Below, piece by piece: positions 1 to 6,722 of a stretch of DNA of 8,211 nucleotides (positions within the stretch are counted from its first letter, which is position 1; each line of letters begins with the position of its first letter). The translations under genes and the position numbers were made by a program. A model generated the notes under the pieces. The model made no database searches. It was not told the DNA's origin and saw nothing but the letters and a program-made list of their open reading frames with translations. Origin of the DNA: Gammaproteobacteria bacterium (lineage in GTDB: Bacteria > Pseudomonadota > Gammaproteobacteria > GCA-001735895); the NCBI GenBank assembly GCA_021767985.1, contig JAASSH010000071.1, positions 1 to 8,211 on the forward strand, in the 5' to 3' direction.

Positions 1-900
1 ATGCTGTTCGACGACGAGATCGAGAATCTCGAGCCGAACCAGCGCCCGGTAAATACCGTGTTTCAGCATTACGCGCTGTTCCCGCACATGACGGTAGGGC
101 AAAACGTCGCTTTCGGTCTCGAACGCCTGAAGAAACCGAGGCCGGAAATCGAAGCAACCGTCGAGCGGGTTTTGAGCCTGGTCAAGATGAAACATCTGGC
201 AGATCGTCGTCCCAACCAGCTCTCCGGCGGACAACAGCAGCGCGTCGCGCTGGCCCGCGCACTGGCGCCGAGCCCGAAGGTGCTGCTGCTCGACGAACCA
301 CTGTCGGCGCTCGACCTGAAACTGCGCCAGGCGATGCGCGAGGAGCTCAAACAGCTGCAGAAAGAGACCGGAATTACTTTCGTCTTCGTCACCCACGACC
401 AGGAAGAAGCGCTCGCCATGAGTGACCGCATCGCGGTTATGTCCGAAGGCGAGGTTCAGCAGATCGGCGGACCAACCGACATTTACGAGCACCCGATCAA
501 CCGTTTCGTCGCGGACTTCATCGGCGATACCAATTTTCTCGATGGCGAAATCGTGGGCCTCAACGAGGACCTGGTGACCTGCCGGATAGGCGAGCACAGC
601 ATGTTCGAAGCCGAAAACAGCGGCGGCCACAAGGTCGGCGACCAGGTTACGCTATTCCTGCGACCGGAAAAAATCAGGCTGCTGGTCCCGGATGACGCAG
701 ACAGCGCGAAATCCCGACCCGGCACGGTCGCCAACATCGTCTACCTGGGCAACCAGGCGGCTTACACGGTCGACATGGGCGACGGTATCGAATTAACCGC
801 CCAGGCCCGCCCGCGCGAGGACGGTAAGCTGCCCTTCGCCATCGGCGACTCGCTCGCGGTCGGATTCTCGGCCCGGGCCCTGCGGGTGCTGGCGCAATGA
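1..900 (+). CDS. potA: Polyamine ABC transporter ATP-binding protein PotA (5'-partial)
   Basis: Cytoplasmic ATPase subunit of a spermidine/putrescine-type importer; it hydrolyses ATP to drive uptake through PotB and PotC. The visible 299 residues hold the Q-loop (VNTVFQ, Q22), the ABC signature LSGGQQQR (74-81), Walker B KVLLLDEP (93-100, catalytic E99), the D-loop SALD (102-105) and the H-loop H132 in FVFVTHDQEEAL. A TOBE-like regulatory C-terminus follows from about residue 175, including LRPEKIRLL. Walker A (GxxGxGKS/T) is missing because the window cuts the gene: the frame is open at base 1, and alignment by eye with E. coli PotA (about 378 aa) puts this Met some 75 residues inside the protein. 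The ATG at base 1 is therefore probably not the start. The stop overlaps the potB start (ATGA). The family is certain. Polyamine specificity is inferred from potBCD; related putrescine (PotG-like) or other amine transporters are possible. Confidence 0.93.
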   Translation: MLFDDEIENLEPNQRPVNTVFQHYALFPHMTVGQNVAFGLERLKKPRPEIEATVERVLSLVKMKHLADRRPNQLSGGQQQRVALARALAPSPKVLLLDEPLSALDLKLRQAMREELKQLQKETGITFVFVTHDQEEALAMSDRIAVMSEGEVQQIGGPTDIYEHPINRFVADFIGDTNFLDGEIVGLNEDLVTCRIGEHSMFEAENSGGHKVGDQVTLFLRPEKIRLLVPDDADSAKSRPGTVANIVYLGNQAAYTVDMGDGIELTAQARPREDGKLPFAIGDSLAVGFSARALRVLAQ

Positions 901-1802
901 GCAACTGGCTGCCGAAAAGCGCAGCCGGCCGGCGCTGGCTGGGGCTGGCACCGTCTTACTTCGTGATCGGCATTTTCATGCTGGTGCCGATGATCATCAT
1001 GGGCGTGTTCTCCTTTCTGGAGCCCAATCCCTACGGTGGCGTCAAGCCGGTCGGGTCACTGGCTGCCTACGTCAAGCTATTCTTCGAATACGACCTGGAA
1101 GACAACCTGGTCTTCAATCCCGGTTACCTCAACATCATACTTCGATCGTTCCAGCTATCCTTCGGCGCGACGCTGTTGTGCCTGATCTTCGGTTTCCCGG
1201 TCGCTTACTACATCACGCTGCAGCCCGAAAACCGCCGCAACTTTTATATTTACCTGATCACCATCCCGTTCTGGACCAACCTGCTGATCCGCACCTTCGC
1301 CTGGATCATCATCCTCGGACGCGGCGGCGTGATCGAAACGCCGTTGCTGTGGGCCGGCATCATCGAGGATTCGTTGCGCATGATGTATACCGACGGCGCG
1401 ATCGCCATCGGTCTGACCTACAGTTACCTGCCGCTGATGGTGTTGCCGATTTATGCCAGCCTGGAAAAGCTCGATTTTCGATTACTGGAGGCGGCCAGCG
1501 ATCTCTACGCCAACCGTTTCGAGATCATGACCAAGGTCGTCATACCGTTGTGTAAACCCGGCATCATTGCCGGCTGTATCCTGGTTTTCATTCCCTGTCT
1601 CGGCGCATTCATTGCGCCGAACCTGCTGGGCGGGGGCAAGAAGCTGATGCTGGGCAGCCTGGTGCAGTTCCAGTTCGCTTCGGCCCGTAACTGGCCGTTT
1701 GGCTCGGCGCTGTCCATGCTGTTGCTGTCGGCCGTGGTCGTGACCCTGATTTTCTATGCCAGGGCAGCCAGGAAGCGGGAAGTCACGGAAGGGAGCGCCT
1801 GA
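897..1802 (+). CDS. potB: Polyamine ABC transporter permease PotB
   Basis: Inner-membrane permease of 301 aa that pairs with PotC to form the translocation channel. Hydrophobic segments lie near residues 19-41, 86-108, 117-140, 167-188, 222-243 and 268-288, the six-helix layout of this family. The cytoplasmic coupling (EAA) loop that docks on PotA is at 198-223 (EAASDLYANR ... IPLCKPGI). The stretch GCILVFIP through NLLGGGKK and the later NWPFGSALS are typical of PotB/PotH-type permeases. The ATG overlaps the potA stop as ATGA, which implies translational coupling, and potC starts 2 bp after the stop. In the EAA loop the usual glycine is a tyrosine (Y204), a change shared with PotC. Length matches the family. 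PotH would be an equally valid name if the ligand is putrescine. Confidence 0.92.
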   Translation: MSNWLPKSAAGRRWLGLAPSYFVIGIFMLVPMIIMGVFSFLEPNPYGGVKPVGSLAAYVKLFFEYDLEDNLVFNPGYLNIILRSFQLSFGATLLCLIFGFPVAYYITLQPENRRNFYIYLITIPFWTNLLIRTFAWIIILGRGGVIETPLLWAGIIEDSLRMMYTDGAIAIGLTYSYLPLMVLPIYASLEKLDFRLLEAASDLYANRFEIMTKVVIPLCKPGIIAGCILVFIPCLGAFIAPNLLGGGKKLMLGSLVQFQFASARNWPFGSALSMLLLSAVVVTLIFYARAARKREVTEGSA

Positions 1803-1804
1803 TC

Positions 1805-2650
1805 ATGAGCGATCAAATGCAGCAACCATCATCCGGACGCAAAGGCAAAAAGGCACTCCCGGTCGGTCATTATCGCGGGCTCGGCTCCTGGGCGGTTGTG
1901 TTCTTCATCTTTTTATACCTGCCCATCGTGGTACTGATTTTCTACTCGTTCAACGCCAACCGCATGGTTATGAACTGGGGCGGATTCGGCCTGGACTGGT
2001 ACCTGAAGGCGTTTCAGAACGACGATATTCAACAAGCGGTCTGGAACTCGCTTATCGTCGCGACCGTGTCGACGATCGTTGCCACGACTATTGCCACCAT
2101 GGGGGCCCTGGTGCTGGCCAGGGGCGGCAGTTTCCGCGGCAAGACGGTCTCACTCGGGCTGATTACGCTGCCGCTGATGGTACCGGAAATCGTCACTGCC
2201 GTTGCGGTGCTGATATTCTTTTCCGCCATCCATCTGAACTGGGGGCTGGGTAACGTCATCATCGCCCATATCACATTCTGTATTCCCTTTGCCTTTATGC
2301 CCATTCGCGCGCGGCTCGAGGGCATGGACACTTCTCTCGAGCAGGCCGCCCGTGATCTTTACGCATCGCCATGGGAAGCGTTTCGCTTCGTCACCGTGCC
2401 GTTGCTGATGCCGGGCATCGTCGCCGGCGCCATGCTATCGTTCGTCATCTCGATGGATGACTTCATCATCACGCTGATGGTCGGCGGAGCCGGTTCAACC
2501 ACACTGCCGGTTTATATTTATTCGATGATTCGCAGGGGCCTGACGCCGGAGATCAACGCGGTATCTACACTGTTGTTGCTGGTCTCGATCGCTATCGTTA
2601 CGGCATACTGGATACTGTCGAAAAAGACACAGCAGAGTACTGTGCATTAA
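1805..2650 (+). CDS. potC: Polyamine ABC transporter permease PotC
   Basis: Second inner-membrane permease, 281 aa, the partner of PotB. A hydrophilic, lysine-rich N-terminus (1-25) is followed by hydrophobic segments near 27-50, 82-105, 116-141, 147-168, 201-224 and 252-272. The EAA coupling loop is at 178-205 (LEQAARDLYASPW ... VPLLMPGI). The downstream MLSFVISMDDFIIT and the later PEINAVSTLLLL closely match the PotC/PotI pattern (SFxxSxDDxxxx, PExNAxxT). Translation starts 2 bp after potB, with a purine-rich AAGGGAG (1789-1795) about 9 nt upstream of the ATG. The EAA-loop glycine is replaced by Y186. The gene is part of the potABCD operon. The family is certain and substrate identity is inferred from neighbours. 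Confidence 0.92.
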   Translation: MSDQMQQPSSGRKGKKALPVGHYRGLGSWAVVFFIFLYLPIVVLIFYSFNANRMVMNWGGFGLDWYLKAFQNDDIQQAVWNSLIVATVSTIVATTIATMGALVLARGGSFRGKTVSLGLITLPLMVPEIVTAVAVLIFFSAIHLNWGLGNVIIAHITFCIPFAFMPIRARLEGMDTSLEQAARDLYASPWEAFRFVTVPLLMPGIVAGAMLSFVISMDDFIITLMVGGAGSTTLPVYIYSMIRRGLTPEINAVSTLLLLVSIAIVTAYWILSKKTQQSTVH

Positions 2651-2677
2651 TGCTTAACCTTGTAGTCACAACCAATC

Positions 2678-2694
2678 GTACCAACAGGAGGTAC
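2678..2694 (+). promoter_or_regulatory. Strong potD Shine-Dalgarno within a small hairpin
   Basis: AGGAGG at 2686-2691 lies 8 nt before the potD ATG and is the strongest ribosome-binding site in the window, which fits the need for excess binding protein over permease. The 5-bp inverted repeat GTACC (2678-2682) / GGTAC (2690-2694) with a 7-nt loop places half of the SD in the loop and half in the stem, so folding could modulate access. The SD is clear; any regulatory role for such a short stem is speculative. Confidence 0.6.
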
Positions 2695-2699
2695 CCCAT

Positions 2700-3725
2700 A
2701 TGAAACGTCTGTTAACCATTTTCGCCGCATCCGCTGCGCTGCTGACCCTGGGGTCGGCCAGGGCCGAAGGCGAGTTATTCATCTACAACTGGACGGAATA
2801 CACGCCGCCGGAGCTGGTTGAGAAATTCGAGAAAGAAACCGGCATCAAGGTCTCGGTTGACACTTACGATTCGAACGAGACTCTGCTGGCCAAATTGCAG
2901 GCCGGTGCTACCGGATACGACCTGGTCGTTCCCAGCCAGAACTTCGTGCCCATCATGATCAAAGAGGGCCTGATCCAGAAAGTGGCTGTCTACGATCTGC
3001 CCAACTACAAAAACTACGTAGACAGCTGGAAAAAACCCGAATGGGATCCGGAACACGAATACACCGCACCCTGGCAATGGGGTACTACCTCCTTTGCCTA
3101 CCATAATGACTATTCCGGAAAAGGCGAGTCGCTCAAAGAATTTTTTGAGCCGAGCGAAGAACTCCGCGGGCGGTTAAGCGTTTTCCCAACCCCGGACGAG
3201 GTGGTCAGCCTTGCTAACATTTATCTTGGTATTCCATTTTGCTCAGAAGATCCGAAGCAAATGAAAAAGGTCCAGGACTTGCTGGTAGCGCAAAAAGAAT
3301 ATGTGGTTGCGTATAACAATGAAACCATGAGCGACCTGATAGCGAGTGGCGAAGCGCTCATGACCAATCACTGGAATGGATACGCCAGACTGGGAAGACT
3401 GGCTGGTGCGCCAGTCAACTACGCCTACCCCAAAGAAGGTGTCGTGGGCTGGTTCGATAGCCTCGTCGTGCCTTCCAGTGCCAAAAACGTTGAAAACGCC
3501 CGCAAGTTCATGAATTTCATGATGGACCCGGTAAACATGGCCATACTCACAGAAAACCAGGGCTACGGTGATGCCATTAAAGGCACGGCTCAGTATTATT
3601 CTGAAGAACTAAAATCTGCCCCGGAAGTAAATCCTCCAGCAGATTTGAATGTGGTGTTTGCTCCAACCTGCTCGCCGAAAGCACAGTCGCTGATCGACAA
3701 GGTCTGGACCAAGGTCATGCAGTAA
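2700..3725 (+). CDS. potD: Periplasmic polyamine-binding protein PotD/PotF-like
   Basis: Periplasmic substrate-binding protein of 341 aa that delivers ligand to PotBC. The signal peptide has basic KR at 2-3, a hydrophobic core up to about residue 18, and likely cleavage after ARA (A22/E23). The mature protein begins ELFIYNWTEY, as in PotD/PotF. Ligand-pocket positions recognisable by comparison with E. coli PotD are W31 and Y34 (NWTEY), S79 (VVPS), W225 (HWNGYA), W251 and D253 (GWFDS) and Y289 (GYGD). Counterparts of PotD E171 and Q327 are not evident, so the exact amine bound is uncertain. There are only two mature-chain cysteines, C181 and C324, which could form a disulfide. The start is fixed by the SD 8 nt upstream. 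The coding sequence after about 3100 is visibly AT-richer than the first part. The last gene of the operon, it is followed by a terminator. Confident as a PotD-family protein, less so on substrate. Confidence 0.91.
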   Translation: MKRLLTIFAASAALLTLGSARAEGELFIYNWTEYTPPELVEKFEKETGIKVSVDTYDSNETLLAKLQAGATGYDLVVPSQNFVPIMIKEGLIQKVAVYDLPNYKNYVDSWKKPEWDPEHEYTAPWQWGTTSFAYHNDYSGKGESLKEFFEPSEELRGRLSVFPTPDEVVSLANIYLGIPFCSEDPKQMKKVQDLLVAQKEYVVAYNNETMSDLIASGEALMTNHWNGYARLGRLAGAPVNYAYPKEGVVGWFDSLVVPSSAKNVENARKFMNFMMDPVNMAILTENQGYGDAIKGTAQYYSEELKSAPEVNPPADLNVVFAPTCSPKAQSLIDKVWTKVMQ

Positions 3726-3754
3726 AACGGCTTGAAACCAGGTTTGTGAAACCG

Positions 3755-3786
3755 GAGCGGCGCTTTTTTAGCGCCGCTCTTTTTTT
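3755..3786 (+). terminator. Rho-independent terminator of potABCD
   Basis: Perfect 10-bp stem GAGCGGCGCT (3755-3764) / AGCGCCGCTC (3770-3779) with a TTTTT loop, followed directly by seven T residues (3780-3786). It lies 29 bp after the potD stop. The opposite strand has no T-run after the hairpin, so it should act in one direction. It separates the importer operon from the following MFS gene. Confidence 0.95.
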
Positions 3787-3824
3787 GAACGAACCGTCCT
3801 GGAAGCCCGCAGCCAGAGAAATTC

Positions 3825-5003
3825 ATGACTCGCCCGCCCCGCATCCTGCCCCTGATCATATTTTCGCAATTTACCGGCACTTCGCTATGGTTCGCCGGCA
3901 ACGCGGTCATCGGCGACCTGCAGCTCGCCTGGGGCCTGGGCTCGCAATCCCTGGCCTACGTCACTTCCGCGGTACAGCTCGGCTTCATCTGCGGCACTTT
4001 ACTGTTTGCTATCCTGGTGATCGCCGACCGCTTTTCGCCGCGCCGGGTATTTTTCTGCTGCTCGCTCGCGGGTGCGCTGGCCAATGGCGCGCTGCTGATG
4101 GTGCCACCAGGATTGGAAACTTTACTGCTGCTGCGATTCGCGACCGGGTTCTTTCTCGCGGGCATCTACCCGGTCGGCATGAAAATCGCCGCCGGATGGT
4201 ACCAGCAGGGTCTCGGCCGCGCGCTTGGTTACCTGGTCGGCGCGCTGGTCGTCGGCACCGCTTTCCCTCACCTGATCCGCAGCAGCGGCGCCGAATTGCC
4301 CTGGCAACAGGTCATCGCCGGGGTCTCGATACTGGCGCTTGGCGGCGGTTTCGCGATGCTGCTCGCGGTACCCGATGGGCCTCACCTGTCGAGCGGTTCC
4401 GCTTTCAATTCGCGAGCGTTGGGCCTGGTGTTTCGCTCGGGCCGGTTTCGCGCCTCGGCCTTCGGTTACTTCGGTCACATGTGGGAGCTCTACACGCTAT
4501 GGGCGTTTATTCCGGTCTTGCTGCTGGCCTACACGATCAACCATGAAATCTCGCTGAACGTTCCGTTCTGGTCGTTCCTGGCGATAGCGGCGGGATTTAT
4601 CGGCTGCGTTGCCGGTGGCGTCATCTCGAATCGGGTCGGCAGCGCTCCGGTAGCGGCAATCCAGCTTGCAGTTTCCGGGCTATGCTGTCTGTTATCACCG
4701 TTTTTATTCGAGGCCGCGCCGTTGCCGTTCCTGGCCTTCCTGCTACTGTGGGGCGTAACCGTGGTCGGTGACTCACCCCAGTTTTCGGCTTTGAACGCCG
4801 CCTACGCGCCGCGCGCGTATGTCGGTTCCGCGCTCACCATCGTCAATTCCATCGGCTTCCTGATCACGGTTTTCAGCATTCAGCTGGCATCTTCGATACT
4901 GCCGCTAATCGGTGCGCAGTACATTTTCCTGCTGCTGCTCCCGGGCCCGGTTGCTGGCCTGCTGGCATTGAGGCCTCTGCTCGGAGGCAGGCCCGACGGC
5001 TAA
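3825..5003 (+). CDS. Major facilitator superfamily (MFS) transporter, substrate unknown
   Basis: Inner-membrane secondary transporter, 392 aa, very hydrophobic, with about 12 predicted helices in two halves separated by a more polar stretch at about 184-210. The TM2-TM3 loop carries a motif-A-like DRFSPRR (68-74). TM4-5 contains GFFLAGIYPVGMKIAAGWY (108-126), a pattern seen in NarK/CynX-like MFS proteins, and a conserved-looking GDSPQFSAL is at 315-323. These features place it in MFS but do not identify the solute. The ATG at 3825 is preceded only by a weak purine stretch (AGAGAA); the protein begins with a short cytoplasmic MTRPPR before TM1, which supports this start. It lies after the potABCD terminator, so it is probably transcribed separately, although no convincing promoter is visible in the gap. 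Its stop overlaps that of the convergent cupin gene. Confidence 0.85.
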   Translation: MTRPPRILPLIIFSQFTGTSLWFAGNAVIGDLQLAWGLGSQSLAYVTSAVQLGFICGTLLFAILVIADRFSPRRVFFCCSLAGALANGALLMVPPGLETLLLLRFATGFFLAGIYPVGMKIAAGWYQQGLGRALGYLVGALVVGTAFPHLIRSSGAELPWQQVIAGVSILALGGGFAMLLAVPDGPHLSSGSAFNSRALGLVFRSGRFRASAFGYFGHMWELYTLWAFIPVLLLAYTINHEISLNVPFWSFLAIAAGFIGCVAGGVISNRVGSAPVAAIQLAVSGLCCLLSPFLFEAAPLPFLAFLLLWGVTVVGDSPQFSALNAAYAPRAYVGSALTIVNSIGFLITVFSIQLASSILPLIGAQYIFLLLLPGPVAGLLALRPLLGGRPDG

Positions 5004-5374
5004 TCGGGCTTTCCGTCTCGATTGTAGGTAAAGAACACCTTGGTCACGTCCTCGTGCACGTCCCAGACGACACGCTCGCCCTTGCGCGTGAAGACGCTGT
5101 CCCCGGGGCCGCATTCGATCGTTTCGCCGCCCACGCGGGTCAGGGTCAGGCGACCGCTCAGGATCGTCTGTAACTCGTCACCGAGCTCGGTGCATTCGAA
5201 AGCGCCCTCGCTACAGGCCCAGATTCCAACGCGATGCTGACCCTCGCTACTGCCATGATCCAGCCGGCCCGATGCCCGCGGATTACCGCGCAATATGCGG
5301 TAGTCCGAAGCCGGATTGTCGAATGGCCAGGGTTCGAGATCGATGGGGACTTCATTCAAGGGATACTTGTGCAT
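5000..5374 (-). CDS. Cupin_3 (DUF861) domain protein
   Basis: Small 124-aa cytoplasmic protein that is almost entirely one cupin barrel. The stretch GIWACSEGAFEC (50-61), DELQTILSGRLTLT (66-79), GPGDSVFTRKG (89-99) and WDVHEDVTKVFF (104-115) follows the DUF861/cupin_3 pattern, related to EutQ and ureidoglycine aminohydrolase cupins. The histidine pair of the classical cupin metal motif is not evident, so a metal enzyme should not be assumed; a ligand-binding or accessory role is equally possible. The start is chosen at the ATG at 5374 because GGAG lies 6 nt upstream; a longer TTG-started version from 5431 would add 19 poorly conserved-looking residues. It is transcribed towards the MFS gene, with overlapping stop codons, and diverges from azlC. 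The family assignment is good and the function unknown. Confidence 0.8.
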   Translation of the reverse strand: MHKYPLNEVPIDLEPWPFDNPASDYRILRGNPRASGRLDHGSSEGQHRVGIWACSEGAFECTELGDELQTILSGRLTLTRVGGETIECGPGDSVFTRKGERVVWDVHEDVTKVFFTYNRDGKPD

Positions 5375-5433
5375 TAACCGCTCCGGGGCAATCGACAGGC
5401 AGCTGTCATTAACAGGATTTACTTCAGGCAAAA

Positions 5434-5466
5434 ACTATACACCCTGATGGCAAATAAATCGCGATT
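5434..5466 (-). promoter_or_regulatory. Candidate promoter/operator between the cupin gene and azlC
   Basis: On the - strand, TATAGT (5439-5434) resembles a -10 box about 60 bp before the cupin ATG. The -35 position 17 bp further upstream is a poor match (GCGATT) but falls inside a perfect 10-bp palindrome, AATCGCGATT (5457-5466). A weak -35 overlapped by a dyad is a common arrangement at regulated promoters. The 202-bp divergent gap 5375-5576 otherwise holds no gene and no convincing azlC promoter. The assignment rests on pattern alone. Confidence 0.3.
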
Positions 5467-5576
5467 CGCCTGCTTCGGCTGTGGTATCGTCGCGCCTGAA
5501 AAAAACAACAGTAAGCGATCCGGATTTCCCTCTTGAGCCCTGCCGCCGCCAACGAACTGCTGTCGAGGATTCGATA

Positions 5577-6263
5577 ATGTCGACCTGGCACAGCGCCCTG
5601 CTCGGCATTCGCACTTCGGGCGACTATTTCCTGTCGACCTTTATGTTCGGCGTCATGTTCGGTATTGCCGCGGCCGCGAGCGGCATCGAGGACTGGCAGG
5701 CGATGCTGATGAGCGCGTCGGTATTTACCGCTTCGGGTCAATTCGCAGCGCTCGAGTTCTGGCAGGCGCCACTACCGTTGGGCACGATTGCGCTCTCGGT
5801 ATTCCTGGTGAGCACGCGCAACCTGCTGCTCGGCATGGCGATGACGCACCACTTCGATGGCCATAGCCTGCGGCGGCGCATTGCCTGGTTGTTCCTGCTC
5901 AACGATCCCGGGGTGGTCAACAGCTTTCGCCAACAGGCGGAGGTAGATCGCCTCGGCTACGTTACCGGTTACGGCCTGTCGATGATGACGAGCTGGCTAT
6001 GCTCGACTTTCCTGGGTTTGCAGACCGCAAGCCTGTTCGTGGCGCTCGACCTGGGCGCGGTCGAATTCGCCGGACCACTGGTGATAGCGACCATGATGAT
6101 GCTGTTCTTCAAGGGCGCGAAGACGCCGCCGACGCCCTGGATCGTCTCCGGTATCGTCGCGCTGGCGATGTACGAGTTCGGCAGCCCCAACTACCTGGTC
6201 CTGCTGGGGTCGGTCCTGGCCGGCATGGTTACCGCGATCTGGCAGGTACGACGCTATGCCTGA
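5577..6263 (+). CDS. azlC: Branched-chain amino acid exporter large subunit AzlC
   Basis: Inner-membrane permease, 228 aa, the large subunit of the AzlCD (LIV-E type) exporter, which expels excess branched-chain amino acids or analogues. Family marks are an N-terminal GIRTSGDYFLS leading into FGVMFGIAAAASG (24-36), SVFTASGQFAALEFW (48-62), the STRNLLLGMAMTHHF motif (79-93) after the second membrane segment, and a distal hydrophobic region with PPTPWIVSGIVALA (184-197). Several further hydrophobic segments lie between 125 and 222. The ATG at 5577 is chosen over an upstream GTG (5481) because GAGG (5564-5567) precedes it by 8 nt and because the extra 32 residues are polar and unlike AzlC. Its end overlaps azlD by 8 bp, so the two are translationally linked. 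Exact substrate is inferred from the family. Confidence 0.88.
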   Translation: MSTWHSALLGIRTSGDYFLSTFMFGVMFGIAAAASGIEDWQAMLMSASVFTASGQFAALEFWQAPLPLGTIALSVFLVSTRNLLLGMAMTHHFDGHSLRRRIAWLFLLNDPGVVNSFRQQAEVDRLGYVTGYGLSMMTSWLCSTFLGLQTASLFVALDLGAVEFAGPLVIATMMMLFFKGAKTPPTPWIVSGIVALAMYEFGSPNYLVLLGSVLAGMVTAIWQVRRYA

Positions 6264-6567
6264 ACAGCAGATGGCCCTCGGCGCGATCGCGATGATGGCG
6301 CTTATCGTCTACCTGACCCGGATAACGGGTTATTTCATCGGTCTGCAGCTGCGCCACATTCGCGGTATTCAGCCGGTGCTGGAGGCGTTGCCCGGATGTG
6401 CCTTCATGGCGATCCTGGCACCGGCGGTGCGCCAGGGAAGTCCCAGCGAGATTGTCGCCATGGCCTGCGTCATCCTGATCATGTGGCGCAGCAACAACGT
6501 GGTGCTGGCGACCGGGGTCGGCATGGCGGTATTGCTGTTCGGCGCGCCCTGGCTGGACGCGCTGTAA
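6256..6567 (+). CDS. azlD: Branched-chain amino acid exporter small subunit AzlD
   Basis: Small inner-membrane protein of 103 aa, the obligate partner of AzlC in exporter complexes of this type. It has the expected AzlD layout: a first helix ending in IVYLTRITGYFIG (17-29), which carries the family's YLTRxxG motif, then a polar linker, a second hydrophobic segment with ALPGCAFMAILAPAV (44-58), and two closing segments (65-77 and 82-99) containing the WRSNNVVLATGVGM stretch. The ATG lies inside the last codons of azlC (8-bp overlap), a strong sign of coupled translation and a single complex. Length is normal for the family. Confidence 0.88.
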   Translation: MPEQQMALGAIAMMALIVYLTRITGYFIGLQLRHIRGIQPVLEALPGCAFMAILAPAVRQGSPSEIVAMACVILIMWRSNNVVLATGVGMAVLLFGAPWLDAL

Positions 6568-6572
6568 CATCA

Positions 6573-6596
6573 GTCGCCCCTGGCCTGGCAGGCGAC
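6573..6596. other. Weak inverted repeat between convergent azlD and ilvE
   Basis: GTCGCC (6573-6578) pairs with GGCGAC (6591-6596) across a 12-nt GC-rich loop. It begins 6 bp after the azlD stop and ends just before the stop of the candidate peptide on the other strand. No T-run follows on either strand, so it is not a standard intrinsic terminator. It could be a weak bidirectional RNA 3'-end structure or chance in GC-rich DNA. Confidence 0.25.
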
Positions 6597-6599
6597 GAA

Positions 6600-6722
6600 T
6601 CACCAGGTCATGAAATTACCCATGACCGCCAGCGGCACAAAGCCCGCAAACATCCACAAGGCAATGCTATTCAGCCGGGTCGGAGCAGGATCCTGGTTGA
6701 TACCGAGACCATTGACGATCAG
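6600..6722 (-). CDS. Candidate 40-aa single-helix membrane peptide downstream of ilvE
   Basis: This frame, directly after ilvE on the same strand, encodes 40 residues whose second half is a convincing membrane helix (LNSIALWMFAGFVPLAVMGN, then FMTW and a stop). The first half is polar (IVNGLGINQDPAPTR). No ATG, GTG or TTG opens the whole stretch. The only start that would do so is a CTG at 6722-6720, which overlaps the ilvE TGA as CTGA, the same 4-bp geometry as ATGA-coupled genes. No Shine-Dalgarno is visible. A TTG at 6662 or ATG at 6656 would give only 17-19 residues. The natural-looking composition and well-placed stop favour a real product; the start problem argues against it. It could also be the remnant of a longer gene. 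Function unknown. Confidence 0.3.
   Translation of the reverse strand: MIVNGLGINQDPAPTRLNSIALWMFAGFVPLAVMGNFMTW

Noticed and set aside
1..3. ATG at base 1 as the true potA start
   Set aside because: The protein would lack Walker A and about 75 residues found in PotA homologues; the window edge simply falls on an internal Met codon.
3746..4546. Open frame of 266 codons overlapping the terminator and the MFS gene
   Set aside because: It begins inside the potD terminator hairpin and reads the MFS gene out of frame, giving a low-complexity Arg/Pro/His-rich product.
5481..5576. GTG-started N-terminal extension of AzlC
   Set aside because: The extra 32 residues are polar and unlike the family, whereas the ATG at 5577 has a well-spaced GAGG and gives the usual AzlC length.
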